Notes: generated by a model not told the origin, from the letters alone. Shown: positions 1-12,022, counted from the stretch's first letter. The stretch: DNA of 64,000 bases from Blasia pusilla (GCA_050084515.1 CM114274.1:41974001-42038000); one strand, 5' to 3'. A program made the numbers and translations.

Positions 1-140
1 TTAGGATACTACAATTCAGCTGGGCTGAGTTTGGATTGAGTTGGAGGAAAAGGAACCACTAGCATGTGGATTTCAAATGCAGTAGCCCATCACGACTTTG
101 GCCAAGCTGAAGTGAGGAAGGGCTTATGGATCAGCAAAAG

Positions 141-557
141 TACTCTACTCAAAGTTGTGGGGATGAATGGCAACTGCCAACTGTTCAATACTAACCGGAT
201 GCCCTATCTACTCCCAACTGTGGAGAATAAGCACACCCATGAAGAATACTCTACTCAAATTTGTGGAGATGAATGGCAACTGCCAACTGTTCAATACTAA
301 CCGGATGCCCTATCTACTCCCAACTGTGGAGAATAAGCACACCCATGAAGAATACTCTACTCAAAGTTGTGGAGATGAATGGCAACTGCCAAGTGTTACA
401 CACTAACATGATGCCTTGACTACTCCCAGCTGTGGAGAATAAGCACACCCATGAAGAATACTCTACTCAAAGTTGTGGAGATGAATGGCAACTTCCAAGT
501 GTTAGGTACTAACAGGATGCCCTACCCACTTCCAGCTGTGGAGAATAAGCACAGCAA
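141..557. repeat. 106-bp tandem repeat, about four units
   Basis: Units begin at 141, 247, 353 and 459, exactly 106 bp apart, each starting TACTCTACTC and containing GGATGAATGGCAACTGCC or a close variant. The first units are nearly identical and the last drifts. Because 106 is not a multiple of three, the same peptide is read in a different frame in each unit, so the open frames here are repeat artefacts and not genes. Confidence 0.93.
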
Positions 558-559
558 TG

Positions 560-3500
560 CCCGGTTAAAAGAAATATCAACAACTAAATAGGGAGAGTGT
601 AGAAATCCTGAAGTCTTTCCCACGGGAGTAATCGAGAACGAATTCAAAAGCGGCGCACTGGGTGCACATTCCTTAGACCCAGATTTAGCTCATGGATCTA
701 GATTTACCAACCGTCACCATTTTCTTCTAAAAAATAAGACGAGTGAACCCACTGAGGTGAGTTAGATTTCTAGTACAAGAAGCCTACATGCACATGAGAT
801 GTTTCCATATGTGTGTTCCCCATCCCATTAGAGATTTGTATTCTTAAGTGAAGTTTAAATTTTTTATTAGGGAACGCTAAAATGAGAAGCAAGCACTGAA
901 GGACTAGAATGCCCTAGTTCCACCATAGAGTAAAATTCCGCCGTGATGGAATGTCTTCTAGCAAATTCAAGAACATTTAAACTGAGCATCACGAATGGGA
1001 AATACACTTCGAAACTATTTACGGGACTTAGTTCTACCGGTGCTGCAGTCCCGAGTTTAGGAACCAAGAACCCAAGCACAACTAAGGCATCAAGAAATGA
1101 AGGTATGATAGAATGCTGAAAACTTTATTGGTCTTGAGTCCAGGTACATAGAGAAGGAGGAGGGTATACTTCTAACTCTAGAATCGGAAGGCAGAAACTC
1201 TCAAGATCTAAAACTTTAAAAAACCTAGAAGGTCCACTTAGGTACCCTTGTTTCTCGCAGAGTTATTGATGGTGAATTGTGCTCTCTGTATGGAGCTATC
1301 AGCCAATGACTATCTCGGTATCTTAGGCGGTTCCTCCTTGGAGATGGCCACACTCATCGCGTGGCTCCTAAGGAACTGGAAATCGTCCCTTCATCGTTGT
1401 CTTCAGAACAGCCAAGCCCAATGCGTTTAGGTTCCAGACAATAGCTTGCCAGTAGTGGTATTTCTTGGAATCACTTGGATATGGAATCGCCGATAAAGGG
1501 TAGAGGACGAGTTTTAAGAACTCCACTGCACTCCAATGTGTGTTTTAAGAACTCCACGAGTCCGTAGACTTATGTCAACGGACTTTGTCCAAATTACTTT
1601 GACATACACTGTGAGGACCCGGACTAGAACCTTCGATCAACGTACTGTAAACGGGTACCTTCAGTTTGGGAGGAGGGGTTCTAGCATCCCAATTCCACAT
1701 GGGGCTGGGTTCTGGAATCAAGATACCCATCCCTGATTCCCGTGAGGGAATACTACGAACGTCTCGAATAGAAGTAGAGTCCAATCTCATTTTTACAGAG
1801 TTGATCAGATGTTGCATTTCTTAAAAATTATCAAGTCTTTATTTCTGGACGCGATGCGTGTGCCACGGAACTCATTCTTCACCATTTAGGAGCTCCTTCA
1901 GTCACCTTTCTGCGTCCTCCCTACGTCCAAATTTTCAGCATCGAGACTAAGCGATAGCACTGATATTGTGGATGTCGAGAAGCTCATCATATATTCAGAC
2001 GAGCTCATCCGGTCAATCTCAACAGATGAGGGAGGCCAAAAGGCCCTAATTAGGAGAACGAATCCCTTTCGTCTGATTATATATATTTTATTACGAGCTC
2101 TAATTTCTTAGCCTGAAGTTGGAACCTGCATAGACGATCGCTGCCATTGCTATTTTGAAGAAGTATTCTGATTTAGATCCTCAAGAATAAATGGGAGGCC
2201 AGCTCGTATGTGTCGATCTACGGAAGTGCTGCCGGTGGGAAAAGAGTAATCACGTTTACAGGAACGTCAGTCACTGAAAATCAATTCCTTTTCGCCGAGC
2301 GAACCGTTATAAGTATGACGTGAGCTCACTCAGTAGTTTTATACTGAATTTTTCCCAAGGACAACATATCCTTGGATATCTCGTCTCTGCGTGGCGAAAT
2401 CTGTCCGTCACTCGCTTGATAGCTCCAATAAAAAACTGGTGCACTTGCTGGACCTGCCGACTCTCATTGAACTCTTCTCCGGCTTGACTGACCACAGTCC
2501 GCCAGAGCGTAGCTGGTGTAGCTTGCGTGCAACTTACGCTAAGTCCCACGCCTATTAACAGGAAGTCAAGCCCCCAGCCTCCAAAGACCGTATACTTACG
2601 GTCCAGCTGCACTACCACAAACCTCTATGTTTCTCTGCGTGTAGCCGGTAATTACATGCACCGGCGTTGGGCTATAGCCTGGAGCCCGGAAGGTTCTAAT
2701 GATTTGTAGAGGAATCCATGAGGAAAACCCGTGCGATGCGATGAGAGAGAAACTTCCAAATCTTGAAAATCTATGCAAAAACTCATATCAAAGAAAGAAA
2801 GGCTTGCGTGAAAGCCGTGAAAGAATCACTTCAACCACTTTCAGGAAGGAAATTTTACGAAAGAAAGATGTTTGAGGACGACTCCTATATTTTAAGATTA
2901 AAATAGCTTCCCTCTTCCTTAAACCACAAGGTTGTTACTTCTATTCGTGATCGTCTCCACCGGAGGTGTACCGTGAAGTAAATCCTAAGAAGATTCTTGG
3001 ATATTCCATTTATAATGGAAACTGGTGAGTCTCCATCTACACTACGTGAAAAAAACTTCTCAAATTTTATCATTTTGTATCACGTGTCGCATAAACTTAT
3101 TTATTGCTGTGCTATATCAAAATGAAGCGCATATTATCAAGTTCATGCAATCCAGAACTGTAGTATTCTTTTTTTCCGAATTGGTACAGTATTCCACAAT
3201 ACGGATAAAAAATATGTATTGAGAGGTGGATTCCCGCAATCCAAACATCTTACACGTTCCAATGAATTGTAAAGGACTTCGACTCCACCAATTGTAATAA
3301 TCTGCTGAAAAAGAGAGGTAGCGAGTGCAGTTCAATAAAGCCACTCGTGTCTTCACGCTTGACTAAATGACAAAAGTCTTGCGAATGCACTTACGCTGAG
3401 AGTATCGATGGGGCTACCAAGAAACCGCTAGATGAGTTAACTTCACAAAGAAGCAACCTAAGCAAGACCGCGCGTGCTAACAGGTTAGGCACATGGACCA

Positions 3501-3660
3501 GTTTTGATCAGAGTTCCAACGTGTATGTCATGGGATGGAGTTTTCATCATAACTTGAGACATCAACACGTATAAAGCTCGCTCTTCAGCACCGAAGAATC
3601 ATAACATCGAACTTCAATTCGAGTTTTATTTTCTCAGATCCATGTTCCTCGTTACTTAGT
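560..3660. other. Intergenic region, no gene recognised
   Basis: About 3.1 kb of mixed composition. The open frames are short (up to about 100 codons), overlap on both strands and show no family motif. The only structure seen is a small direct repeat of TTTTAAGAACTCCAC near 1510 and 1545. The last few hundred bases are presumably the upstream region of the germin-like gene. Confidence 0.5.
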
Positions 3661-3678
3661 ATTCCATTGGTACATCGA

Positions 3679-3684
3679 TATATA
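3679..3684 (+). promoter_or_regulatory. TATA box of the germin-like gene
   Basis: TATATA lies about 75 bp upstream of the ATG at 3758, a normal plant core-promoter spacing. A second candidate, GTATAAAG near 3571, is further upstream. Confidence 0.5.
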
Positions 3685-3757
3685 GAAACTCGCGCTCGCT
3701 CCGTTCTTCCGAATCTAGTTTAAAATCTCGATCCGAGCCCGCAAGTACCTAGCCAGG

Positions 3758-4466
3758 ATGGTGGCCCTCGTCGATGCTCAACCTAGCTTGAAGCTGAAAA
3801 TCGTGGTAGTAACGGTATCCCTGCTGGCCATCGTTGCTGCTACGGTGAGAGCGACGGATCCAGATCCGCTCCAGGATTTCTGCATCGCCGATCTGAATGC
3901 AGGAGTGTTTGTGAACGGCTACGCGTGTAAGAATCCTGCGAATGTGACCACGGAGGATTTCGCTTTCTCAGGCCTGGCCCAGCCAGGAATGTGACAGGTA
4001 CCCCTCTGAACGCCGCTGCAACGTTCGCATTCGTCAGAGAATGGCCCGCGCTCAACACCTTGGGGTTGTCTCTGGTGCGCCTAGACTTCAACCCCGGAGG
4101 CGTCATCTCGCCGCACACCCACAATCTGGCCACGGAGATTATTTACTGTCTGGAGGGGAGATCTATACGGGCTTCGTATCGAACAGCGACAATCCGACGG
4201 CTCCCAACAGGCTGTACGCCAAAGTGTTGAAAGCGGGGAGATGTTCATCTTCCCAGGGGCCTGCTCCACTTCCAGATCAACAGGGGTCCAAGCCTGCGGC
4301 GAGTATCAACGTCCTCAACTCGCAGAGCCCAGGCATTCAGCTCATTCCCAAGTCTCTGTTCGCGGTGCAGCCACCCATTGATCCTGTCCTCTTGGCAAAA
4401 TCCTTTTTCATCGACCAAGCGGAGGTCGAGAAGCTGCTAAAGACATTCTCCCAGGTTACAAATTAA
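3758..4466 (+). CDS. GLP: Germin-like protein (cupin), frame broken at homopolymer runs
   Basis: This is a secreted cell-wall cupin of the germin-like family; members act as Mn-dependent superoxide dismutase or oxalate oxidase, or in structural and defence roles. It begins with ATG at 3758 and a hydrophobic signal peptide. Next comes the typical mature start DPDPLQDFCIADL, with the conserved first cysteine and the motif NGYACKNP. Cupin box 1 (PHTHNLATE) is at about 4110-4136, and box 2 (GLLHFQ) at about 4259-4276. The frame shifts five times, each a single missing base: in AA at 3988-3989, and in GGGG runs at 4155-4158, 4235-4238, 4256-4259 and 4283-4286. Adding one base at each site gives an uninterrupted protein of about 237 residues, the usual family length, ending at TAA 4464-4466. 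No intron is needed. It is either a recent pseudogene or, more likely, an intact gene with consensus sequencing errors. Confidence 0.88.
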
Positions 4467-4803
4467 TGGATGCTCCTAGTATAAAATATTGGACTTCATT
4501 ATCAGTGGATGCGGGCTGATCGATGTGATCAAGAAGCTGCTCACTTCCTTCTCCCAGTTTAATCCATCATTGTTTATCTAAAGAAAGCGGAGTCGACGTA
4601 GGTGCGAGGAATAGATCATAAGTGCAAGCTTTTAGTGGATCTAGTGGTCGGCTAAGGACTGTGAGGCCGGCTAATCTTCTTCAATGGCCAAGTGCTTGTT
4701 TCTAGGCTTCGTTATACCTCTGTTACCCCTTAACATTTCAGTACTGAAGTGCTAAGATTGTGTGTTATCAGTGGTTCATGGCTTTGAATTTCTTCAGACA
4801 CTG

Positions 4804-4809
4804 AATAAA
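4804..4809 (+). terminator. Possible polyadenylation signal of the germin-like gene
   Basis: A canonical AATAAA lies about 340 bp after the germin-like stop codon. Plant signals are loose, so this is only a candidate. Confidence 0.25.
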
Positions 4810-5280
4810 AGCACCTAGTATGTCTTTCACATTTCCAAGAGTTCCTGGCACCAAGGTAACTTTTCTTTCCGGTCCCATAGGACGGAGATCAATGCAGCAT
4901 GAAAGAGAGCTTCACAGCAAGTATGTGTATACCAAGGGCCCACCAGTCATTTGTAGGCATATCTGCTGACTCCTCCGGGATGGACACTTGGAGTCTCGTA
5001 GGGAAGGGGCTTACATTTAGGTCCGAATCCCCAGCACTTATTTATTATTTCTTATTATTTCTTAAAAAAAAAATTAGATTATGTAATAATTTAAATATTC
5101 TTTTGACAATTTTGAATTTTTATGCATTGTATCCAAGTCTTTTGAAGTGGAGTTTGAAGCGTTTTGCCCGTAGTGTACTACAAGTGGGAATTTTTTCCAA
5201 GTATAAAGGGTTGTATTTGGAGGAACTGGCCTATTTTATATTTATTGAAACAAATTTAGTTTGAATAAAATGTATCTATA

Positions 5281-5870
5281 AGAAACATCCATTATTTTTA
5301 ATGAGATAATTTGGATATGCTTCTTAATAATTTTAAGAAAATTTCAAAATTTCCACATATTGAAAAAAATTTCAAAAGTTTTTTCCTTTAGACATGAAAA
5401 AAATTTAATTTTAATCACTATTGATCAATTTATTAGTTTATAAGGCGAGCCCTAGCCATCTTGCAAGTGGAAATAGTGGACAATGATTCCCACATTTTTC
5501 TCCCATTTTCTAAATGGGAGAAAAATGTGCGATTTCTTCCTTTGTACGTTTTGAATATGTTTCTATAGAAAGAATGCATAACTATTCTTAAAACAATTCT
5601 GAAAACATTTTTCACATAATACTCACGTTCAAAATAAGGGATTTCTCTTGTGGATGCATTTGATTCGAGCTAACATTTTTTGAATAAAAATAAAATATGT
5701 ATCATACGAGGACACCTTTGGTCTTGAAAAAACTGGAAATTTTTATTTATTTTCAACTTGTGCCCATATGTGCCATTTCTTTTTATGTAAGCATTTGAAT
5801 ATGCTTATAACATAGAAAGAATGCATAGCAATTCTTCAAAAAAAATTTCAAACATTTTTCACATATTACT
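5281..5870. repeat. Degenerate AT-rich repeat, period about 245-250 bp
   Basis: Three related segments start near 5281, 5546 and 5791. Each carries a GGATATGCTT/GAATATGCTT-like stretch, then AGAAAGAATGCATA (in the last two) and ending in TTTTTCACATA or TTTCCACATA. The surrounding DNA from about 5040 to 6200 is AT-rich and has no recognisable coding content. Confidence 0.55.
5491..5529. repeat. Perfect 18-bp inverted repeat, 3-nt loop
   Basis: The arms 5491-5508 (CACATTTTTCTCCCATTT) and 5512-5529 are exact reverse complements separated by TCT. It lies inside the AT-rich repeat zone and could form a very stable hairpin or cruciform. Confidence 0.95.
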
Positions 5871-6349
5871 TAGAAATAGTATGCGTAAATTCTAACCTTC
5901 ACGAATTAAAAAAACTTTAATTTCAGGTTGTGATACTTGACTTTCTCCTCTTACGGGACTCATTGATTTTAAGAAATTATATGCTTTACGTAATCCATTC
6001 CCAAGTACTTTATTAATTAAAAATATTACGTGAATACTAAAATGGCCTAAAATGGCCATTATGGCACGAAGACCAAGTATCTACTTAGCTAGGAAATGAC
6101 TATAGTCCAAATCTGCCACGATTCCTTAGTTGACCATAAATTGGGAAGTGGTTGAAACCCTTTCATGAATGGTATTTTTGCATATATGTGCCGAGTGTAT
6201 TTCAAGGATTTCAATAATATTAATTAATCGGTGCATTCCATTATGGTAGGTGCAAGAGGCACCACAATAAACTAGGATAATCCCGATCAAGTGACTACTA
6301 AGGAGAAGATTATGAGTTCGGGAGCGCCCTTGCTTAGAAGGTTAAAGAG

Positions 6350-7808
6350 TTCGGGCTCACTTGACAATAATAGCAAGTCTCCATGGAGCATTTCTATATT
6401 ACCGGCAAGACAACTCGCGAGCCTAATTTCATTTGTTCGCTCCTTCTATGCCTAAGATACGCCCATTATCTATTTCCATCATGCTACTTATGGGGAATAT
6501 AGTATTCTATAATCGGCTTGTTGCACACGTCAAAGTTATCCCGGTTGGCCTCTTTTGATGCTCCTATCTTGACAACTTTTGGTAAACTTCTTGGCCCGAA
6601 TACCTTTGAGGGAGAGATGATGTCTTTGCTTCACGACAAGCTATGTTGCCTATTTTTTTTGGAGGGGTGGGACTTTCCACCATAAGTGCATCTGCTCTCG
6701 CAGCGTTTTTGGGAAGTAGGGCGTTGGTAACACCGATTATGGCTTCAAGATTTCTCCAAGGAGATACACCTATCTTGATGAATCATATCGCCGCGATGTA
6801 GAGGAGGGGACTTGTTATTTCAACAACTGAGATCTACACAAACTCTTCTTGCTCTTGCTACACAAGAAATTCTACCTCGTTTCAGTCAATTGATTACGGA
6901 GGGGCTTGATCGACTTCAAAAACATATCTCCGAGAATCTGCATCAAATCAACTTTTGGAGCATTCTCTCCGAGGCATCCTCCGGCGATAATCGAGCTCGT
7001 GTTTATTCATGTATGGGTACTGGAAGAGGGGCGTGGCTTACTGAAAATCCTCTTATTCTTCTATTTTGTCTTCCTCGAAGTATATTCTCGATAACTTTGC
7101 GGCTACGTCTTGGACTTCCCCATCCTTCTCTCTTAGATATACCGAATTGTGTATGCGGGGATCCTATTGATGCCAAGGGTATCCATATTCTACGATGTGC
7201 ATATGGTGGAGAACGAACAGCCAGACATGCTGTCATTAGAGATGCGGTAGCATCGGTGGCTCATATTGTAGGATACACCATTGGACGAGAGCAACTCCTT
7301 CTCCTACCTTCAACAACATAAGAAACCTCTCGTCGGAGGGTGTATCTTGTTATGTCTCGAGATGGATTCTGAAGACTAGGTGATGTGGTGGTTGCTGATC
7401 CAACACGTTCTGACTTGATGTGTTGAGCCACACACACCAAAGGTTTGGTGGCTGAAGTTGCAGCAAGAATCAAGGAGTTAAGTTATGCTATGAGACATGC
7501 GACCGATGGATTTATTCCTTTTGCAATGGAAGTATTCGGTCATTTACATGTGTCTTTTGATATTTTCTGAGACATGCGACCGATGGATTTATTCCTTTTA
7601 CAGTGGAAGTATTCGGTCATTTACATGTGTCTTTTGATACTTTTTGAGACATGCGACTGATGAATTTATTCCTTTTGTAGTGGAATTATTCGGTCATTTA
7701 CATGTGTTTTTATACTTTCTTAAAGACATGTGCTCATCATTCCTATAATTCATCATCTTGCTTCTTCCCGTAGTCCTTATTAATTACTACTTATTTTGGG
7801 CAATGCAT
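6350..7808 (+). mobile_element. RLE-type LINE, 3' fragment (copy a)
   Basis: This is a decayed 3' portion of a non-LTR retrotransposon, the same family as the copy at 54.9-60.2 kb. A readable stretch at 6812-7321 carries RLGLPHPSLLDIPNCVCGD and then HILRC, a C-x-C-x9-H-x3-C zinc knuckle that follows the reverse transcriptase in RLE-type elements. After a frameshift, VADPTRSDL near 7395-7420 matches the start of the C-terminal endonuclease domain. Compared with the other copy, about 400 bp is missing at about 6541. The 5' end is missing, and the match stops at 7808 where a MITE-like sequence begins. It cannot move by itself. Confidence 0.8.
7492..7722 (+). repeat. Three tandem 77-bp copies of the LINE 3' coding end
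   Basis: GAGACATGCG recurs at 7492, 7569 and 7646, exactly 77 bp apart, with near-identical sequence between. The other LINE copy (near 59840-59930) has only one full unit, so the triplication arose in this copy. Confidence 0.92.
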
Positions 7809-7988
7809 TATTATAAAAATTTATAAACACTTCAAAATAGGTTCATTATAAAAGAATGTCTAACCAACCATTACCACTACACAATTGTCTTGTCAAAGCG
7901 AGTGGTAATCAATTGTGTAGGTTGTTGGATTTTCTTTTGCATTCTTTTGTAATGAATCCTATTTTGAAGTGTTATTACTTTTATAATA
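7809..7988. mobile_element. MITE-like inverted-repeat element, about 180 bp
   Basis: The left end TATTATAAAA followed by CACTTCAAAATAGG and ATTATAAAAGAATG is mirrored at the right end by the reverse complements (CATTCTTTTG, CCTATTTTGAAGTG, TTTTATAATA). The arms pair over roughly 60 bp with few mismatches. The inner part also pairs partly around ACACAATTG. No open frame is present. It looks like a non-autonomous DNA transposon or a foldback element, sitting exactly at the truncated end of LINE copy a. I could not establish a target-site duplication. Confidence 0.6.
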
Positions 7989-8299
7989 AAGTGGATATAT
8001 AGTAAGTAAGTTTCCATTTCAATGCGGTTCCTTCCACGCGGGAATAAAATAGTAGAAGGACTATAACCGATTGATATTCTGTCCTTTAACAGAACACTTT
8101 TCGGGGAAGCATCCGATGGGTTCCCGTCTAGTGGATCTTCGACGTGTCATTATGGGTCTCTTCCTTCTGGGTTAGAACCACGTGCACAGCTGCTCTCGCG
8201 ATGTTTTTGGTTGGGAATCTAGGGCCCATCCGTATGGACACCGCGGCGCAAGGTGCCACTAGTCCTAAGGGGACGGTAATATATTTGGTCCAGCGAGAC

Positions 8300-8930
8300 A
8301 GACTGGACTGTTTCCGACGTCTGATGGGCCTTCCGCTTTTTCCGGAACTTGTGGGTACCCAGAAAGATGACCGGGGAGCGGCGATTCTGGTAAGAAAGTC
8401 GAAATTTCAAAGGACCATCGAAGGACCATAAAATGTTTTGAATGGCGTCTGCGCTTGCACTGTTCACCACTGCTTTGGTTTGGAACTGGAAGGGGAGGGC
8501 AGCACCGACCGGGCAAAAACAAAAGGGACCTCAGACGATAGGATATGTGGATGTATAGTAAGCAGAGGAAAGAGAGGTTAATGGTGGAGAATTGAGGCCC
8601 TCCATTCCATTCGTTCAATTACGTTCGGGCCACGTGCCCTCATGTGAATCGGGAAGGCCCTTCACGCCCAAACGACGGGTTTCCGACGTTTGGGTCTTCC
8701 GCTTATGACCGGGTACGGAAATTATGCTAAAAAACAAATCGGCTATAGTCCTTGTACCACCGATTAAATATTTTGAATGGCCTATGCGCTTGCACTGTTC
8801 ACCGCTGATTTGAAATTAACCATCCTCCTCCACACCGGAGGGGAGAGCAACACTCGACAGGGCGAAACAAAAAGGGACCCCCGGACGATAGGGTGCGTGG
8901 ATGTATAGTAAGCAGATCCTATAAAGGGAG
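8300..8930. repeat. Imperfect direct duplication of about 260 bp
   Basis: The segments about 8300-8568 and about 8670-8917 share TTTCCGACGT near the start, TTTTGAATGGC and GCGCTTGCACTGTTCACC in the middle, and GTGGATGTATAGTAAGCAGA at the end. The second unit runs into CTATAAAGGG (TATAAA at 8920-8925), which looks like a core promoter, but no convincing gene follows. Confidence 0.75.
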
Positions 8931-11900
8931 CTGCGACCTCAAATGGATATCGCCGGCATAGGCTCGTCCGGATACTCCACTATGACCCAAGTCAAGCGAC
9001 CAGGGTCAAGCGAGGCGCATCTAACTAACTGCGACATTCGGGGAAAAACATGGAACCTCTGTCGTGATGCCGTTTTGAGCAGGTCTTAAGGCAGTACCGT
9101 CGTGAGTTGACGATTGACTTAATTTCAGTACCCCTGCGAAGTCACGTACAAGTAGAACGGTAGGAGTACAGCAGGAAACTGGAATATGCGGGTGACTTGA
9201 GCTCAAAGCAACTGCAACAGATGGTCCATGAGGTTTGCAGCTCCAGCAAGTCTACTAGTTTTGATCGTAACTCCCAAGTGTGGAATGGGACAGGCATCAG
9301 CAGAAGCTCAGACATAAACACACATTTAAGTGCTCGTACAACGCATGAGATTCATGACATTCAGTACTTCAATTGCTTGTTGATTTGGGCTGATCCATGA
9401 TCCCGTACACGTGATTACTTATTCCCCAGCCTAGTTGTGGGCGAGAGTTTTCTTGTAGAGATGGATATTCATTTTGGACAACCATCGCCGGCCCAAGGAG
9501 CGTTGCATGTCGTTGCAGCAAACGCGCAGTCGTCCTTAGCGAGGGCTATGAAACGTACCCTTTCTTGACTCGAGTCATATCCTGTCTCAGGGGAATCCAC
9601 CTCCGCGGTATCCTAGCCAATAGGAGCGTCAGCTGTCATGGTCACATCCATTGAATCATCATTGGAAAAGCCCACATTTACTACTAACCGTCAATCACCG
9701 TAAGCCCTCCAGGTGTGGTGTGTCAATTTACATCATCTGGCAATCTTAATTGCGCCATCTCCCTAATGAGATGATATTTGAATCTCTACTGTGCTTGTTA
9801 CTCCCAAGCACATTCGATCTAAATTCATATACTTCAGTAAATATTGGAAAAGAACCTCCAAACTGGACTGTGGACGATGACCCGATTCTTCAGTACTCAG
9901 CTTTCAAGTTTCTTTTTCCAAGAAACTCTCATATTCCATGAGGAAACCAGTTTAGATTTCCCAAGTGTAGACTCTAGAAAGGTGTGGAGGTGGTTCTTAC
10001 GTTTCTACACTCTATACATTAATATACCAAATCAACCCTAATCTCTTGTCCGTTTTAGTAATCCAAAATTTCCTTTTCAAAGGAACCCGATGGACTGGAC
10101 CTTGATCAATCACCTATGTAGAAACCACATCAGCCCATGTTTAAACTTTTTATGCTACGTACCTTGATTTCTGAGTGTCAGTAGAGGCAGGTAGCTGGAA
10201 ACCAGCCAAACTACCAGATGATTTCTTACATTCCCTGAATTCAAATTCAATTACTTTGCACGAGCTTATGTTTGTTTAAATTCCTCCATGAATGTGCATG
10301 ATTGACCTCTAAGATACATTCTAAGAAACTTTCCTCTTTTAGAGGGTTTTTTTTAAGGAACGAACTGTCTTCAAAAATCTTTTTTATTTTTTGAAACAAG
10401 ATGGAAACTTCCCGCATTCTGGAAGTATGGCTATAAGCAAATAAAATTTCATTTTCGGGGCTGTATAATTATGTTGAAACTGTGTAAATAGGAGATTTAA
10501 GTGATTTAACAAAAGTGATCTGTCACCTCTACTTGAGAAATGAATCTATCAACGAAAAGGATTAGTGTCAATCTGGCCCTCGGTCTTCATTCGCCTGAAG
10601 CAAGTTTCCGAAATAAGGTGAGGGAGTTCCTCAGAAAATAGGTGGTGGGAAAATCCAGGAGTGCAAAGCTTCCTTTTTCACTTATTCCACTTGAAAAAAC
10701 TCCTCATTAGAATGTAAGGATTAGCCATATTAGTCATGTTTCGATCAAAATATGGCAGAACTTCTTACCATGTAATACAGGCTCTGACTTAAGGAAAGGA
10801 GGAATTTTTCTTTCAAGCTTTAAGGAGGTAAATAGAAAGGAGGGAGGAGATTCTCTTAAAACGAAAAGGTAGGGTGGGGGTTGCCATTTCAAAATCAACC
10901 CACAAAGACTACTTGTGTCCAATGTATGGATAAGTACTTTTATGCACCTTAGATGTCAATATCTTTCAATTCAATTCAATGCATGCCCTTGTAATGATAC
11001 AATTCAGTCTCATGCATGCCCACCTAGTCCTGAGTAGAACATGCAAATTTTTTTCTTAATAGACTATAAGGCTACTTATAAAATACTTCCTAACTAGTGA
11101 GTCTATGTGAGTTGGAAGTGGGATCCATAGTCACGTGTTATGTGAGGCAGGAAATACAACTGACCTAACTTATCCCATCATGCAATGAAAAGGAAAAACC
11201 CAACTTCAATAGCTCTTTTCTTTCGATACCCCTTAGATTCATTACTCTTTGAGTGGAATACTTATGGACAAAGATGATTTCATGGAGATGAAGGAATGCA
11301 TTCGCAGGAGACTTATTTCTGAAAAGAACCAAGATCTCTAATCCAACTTCCAATCCCAATTTTGTGCCATCTCCGTATCCACTCCACCATCCCTTTATGA
11401 AGCTACTCTACTTGTCATGATAACTACACATGATGGGCAACATGCAGATGAACTCACTCTTTTCGATATGATCCTATCTAACTTGAATAGAACTAGATAA
11501 CATGTGTTTTTTCTAGTGTACACCACATGAGATTGTACTTAAGAAAAAAAACCGCAAGACTTTGACTAATGAGGCAAGCACCTAAAAAATAAGAAATTCG
11601 ATTTACTATAGTAGGCTACTGGAAATACGATTGTGTCTTTACAGTTTTGCACACGCATCCACGCTTTGGAACACCAAGTAAGCCTCTACATCGTCCACTT
11701 CAGCCCGAAAGATCCTAAAACGTCAGATATCCGTCCAATGCTCCCACGACACGTCAGCACAACCTCTCCGGAAAAGAAAAAGCGAATGCTGATCTGTAAT
11801 ACATTCGAAATCTAAGTAGTTTATCCGGGTACCTCATGATTTCAGAGGTCATTCCAAAAACGACGAAAGCCACAGTCCCACTGATCCATCCCCATCTTCC

Positions 11901-11996
11901 CGTCGGGAGCTCATTACGAGATCCGCTGAGTTACTTGAAAGTTTGGGCTGAAAGTGGCAACGAAGATAGACGTCCCTTGGCCATGGAATTCAGCAG

Positions 11997-12022
11997 CTTC
12001 TCCGGTGCATGCACCGGAGAAG
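11997..12022. repeat. Perfect 26-bp palindrome
   Basis: CTTCTCCGGTGCA at 11997-12009 is followed directly by its exact reverse complement at 12010-12022, with no spacer. The centre is GCATGC. It could be a dimeric binding site or a cruciform. Confidence 0.95.

Noticed and set aside
64-406. Two overlapping 78-79-codon frames sharing a peptide
   Set aside because: Produced by the 106-bp tandem repeat read in successive frames.
8943-9089. 48-codon ORF just after a TATAAA box
   Set aside because: The ATG lies only 17 bases after the TATA box, before the expected transcription start, and the product has no recognised motif.
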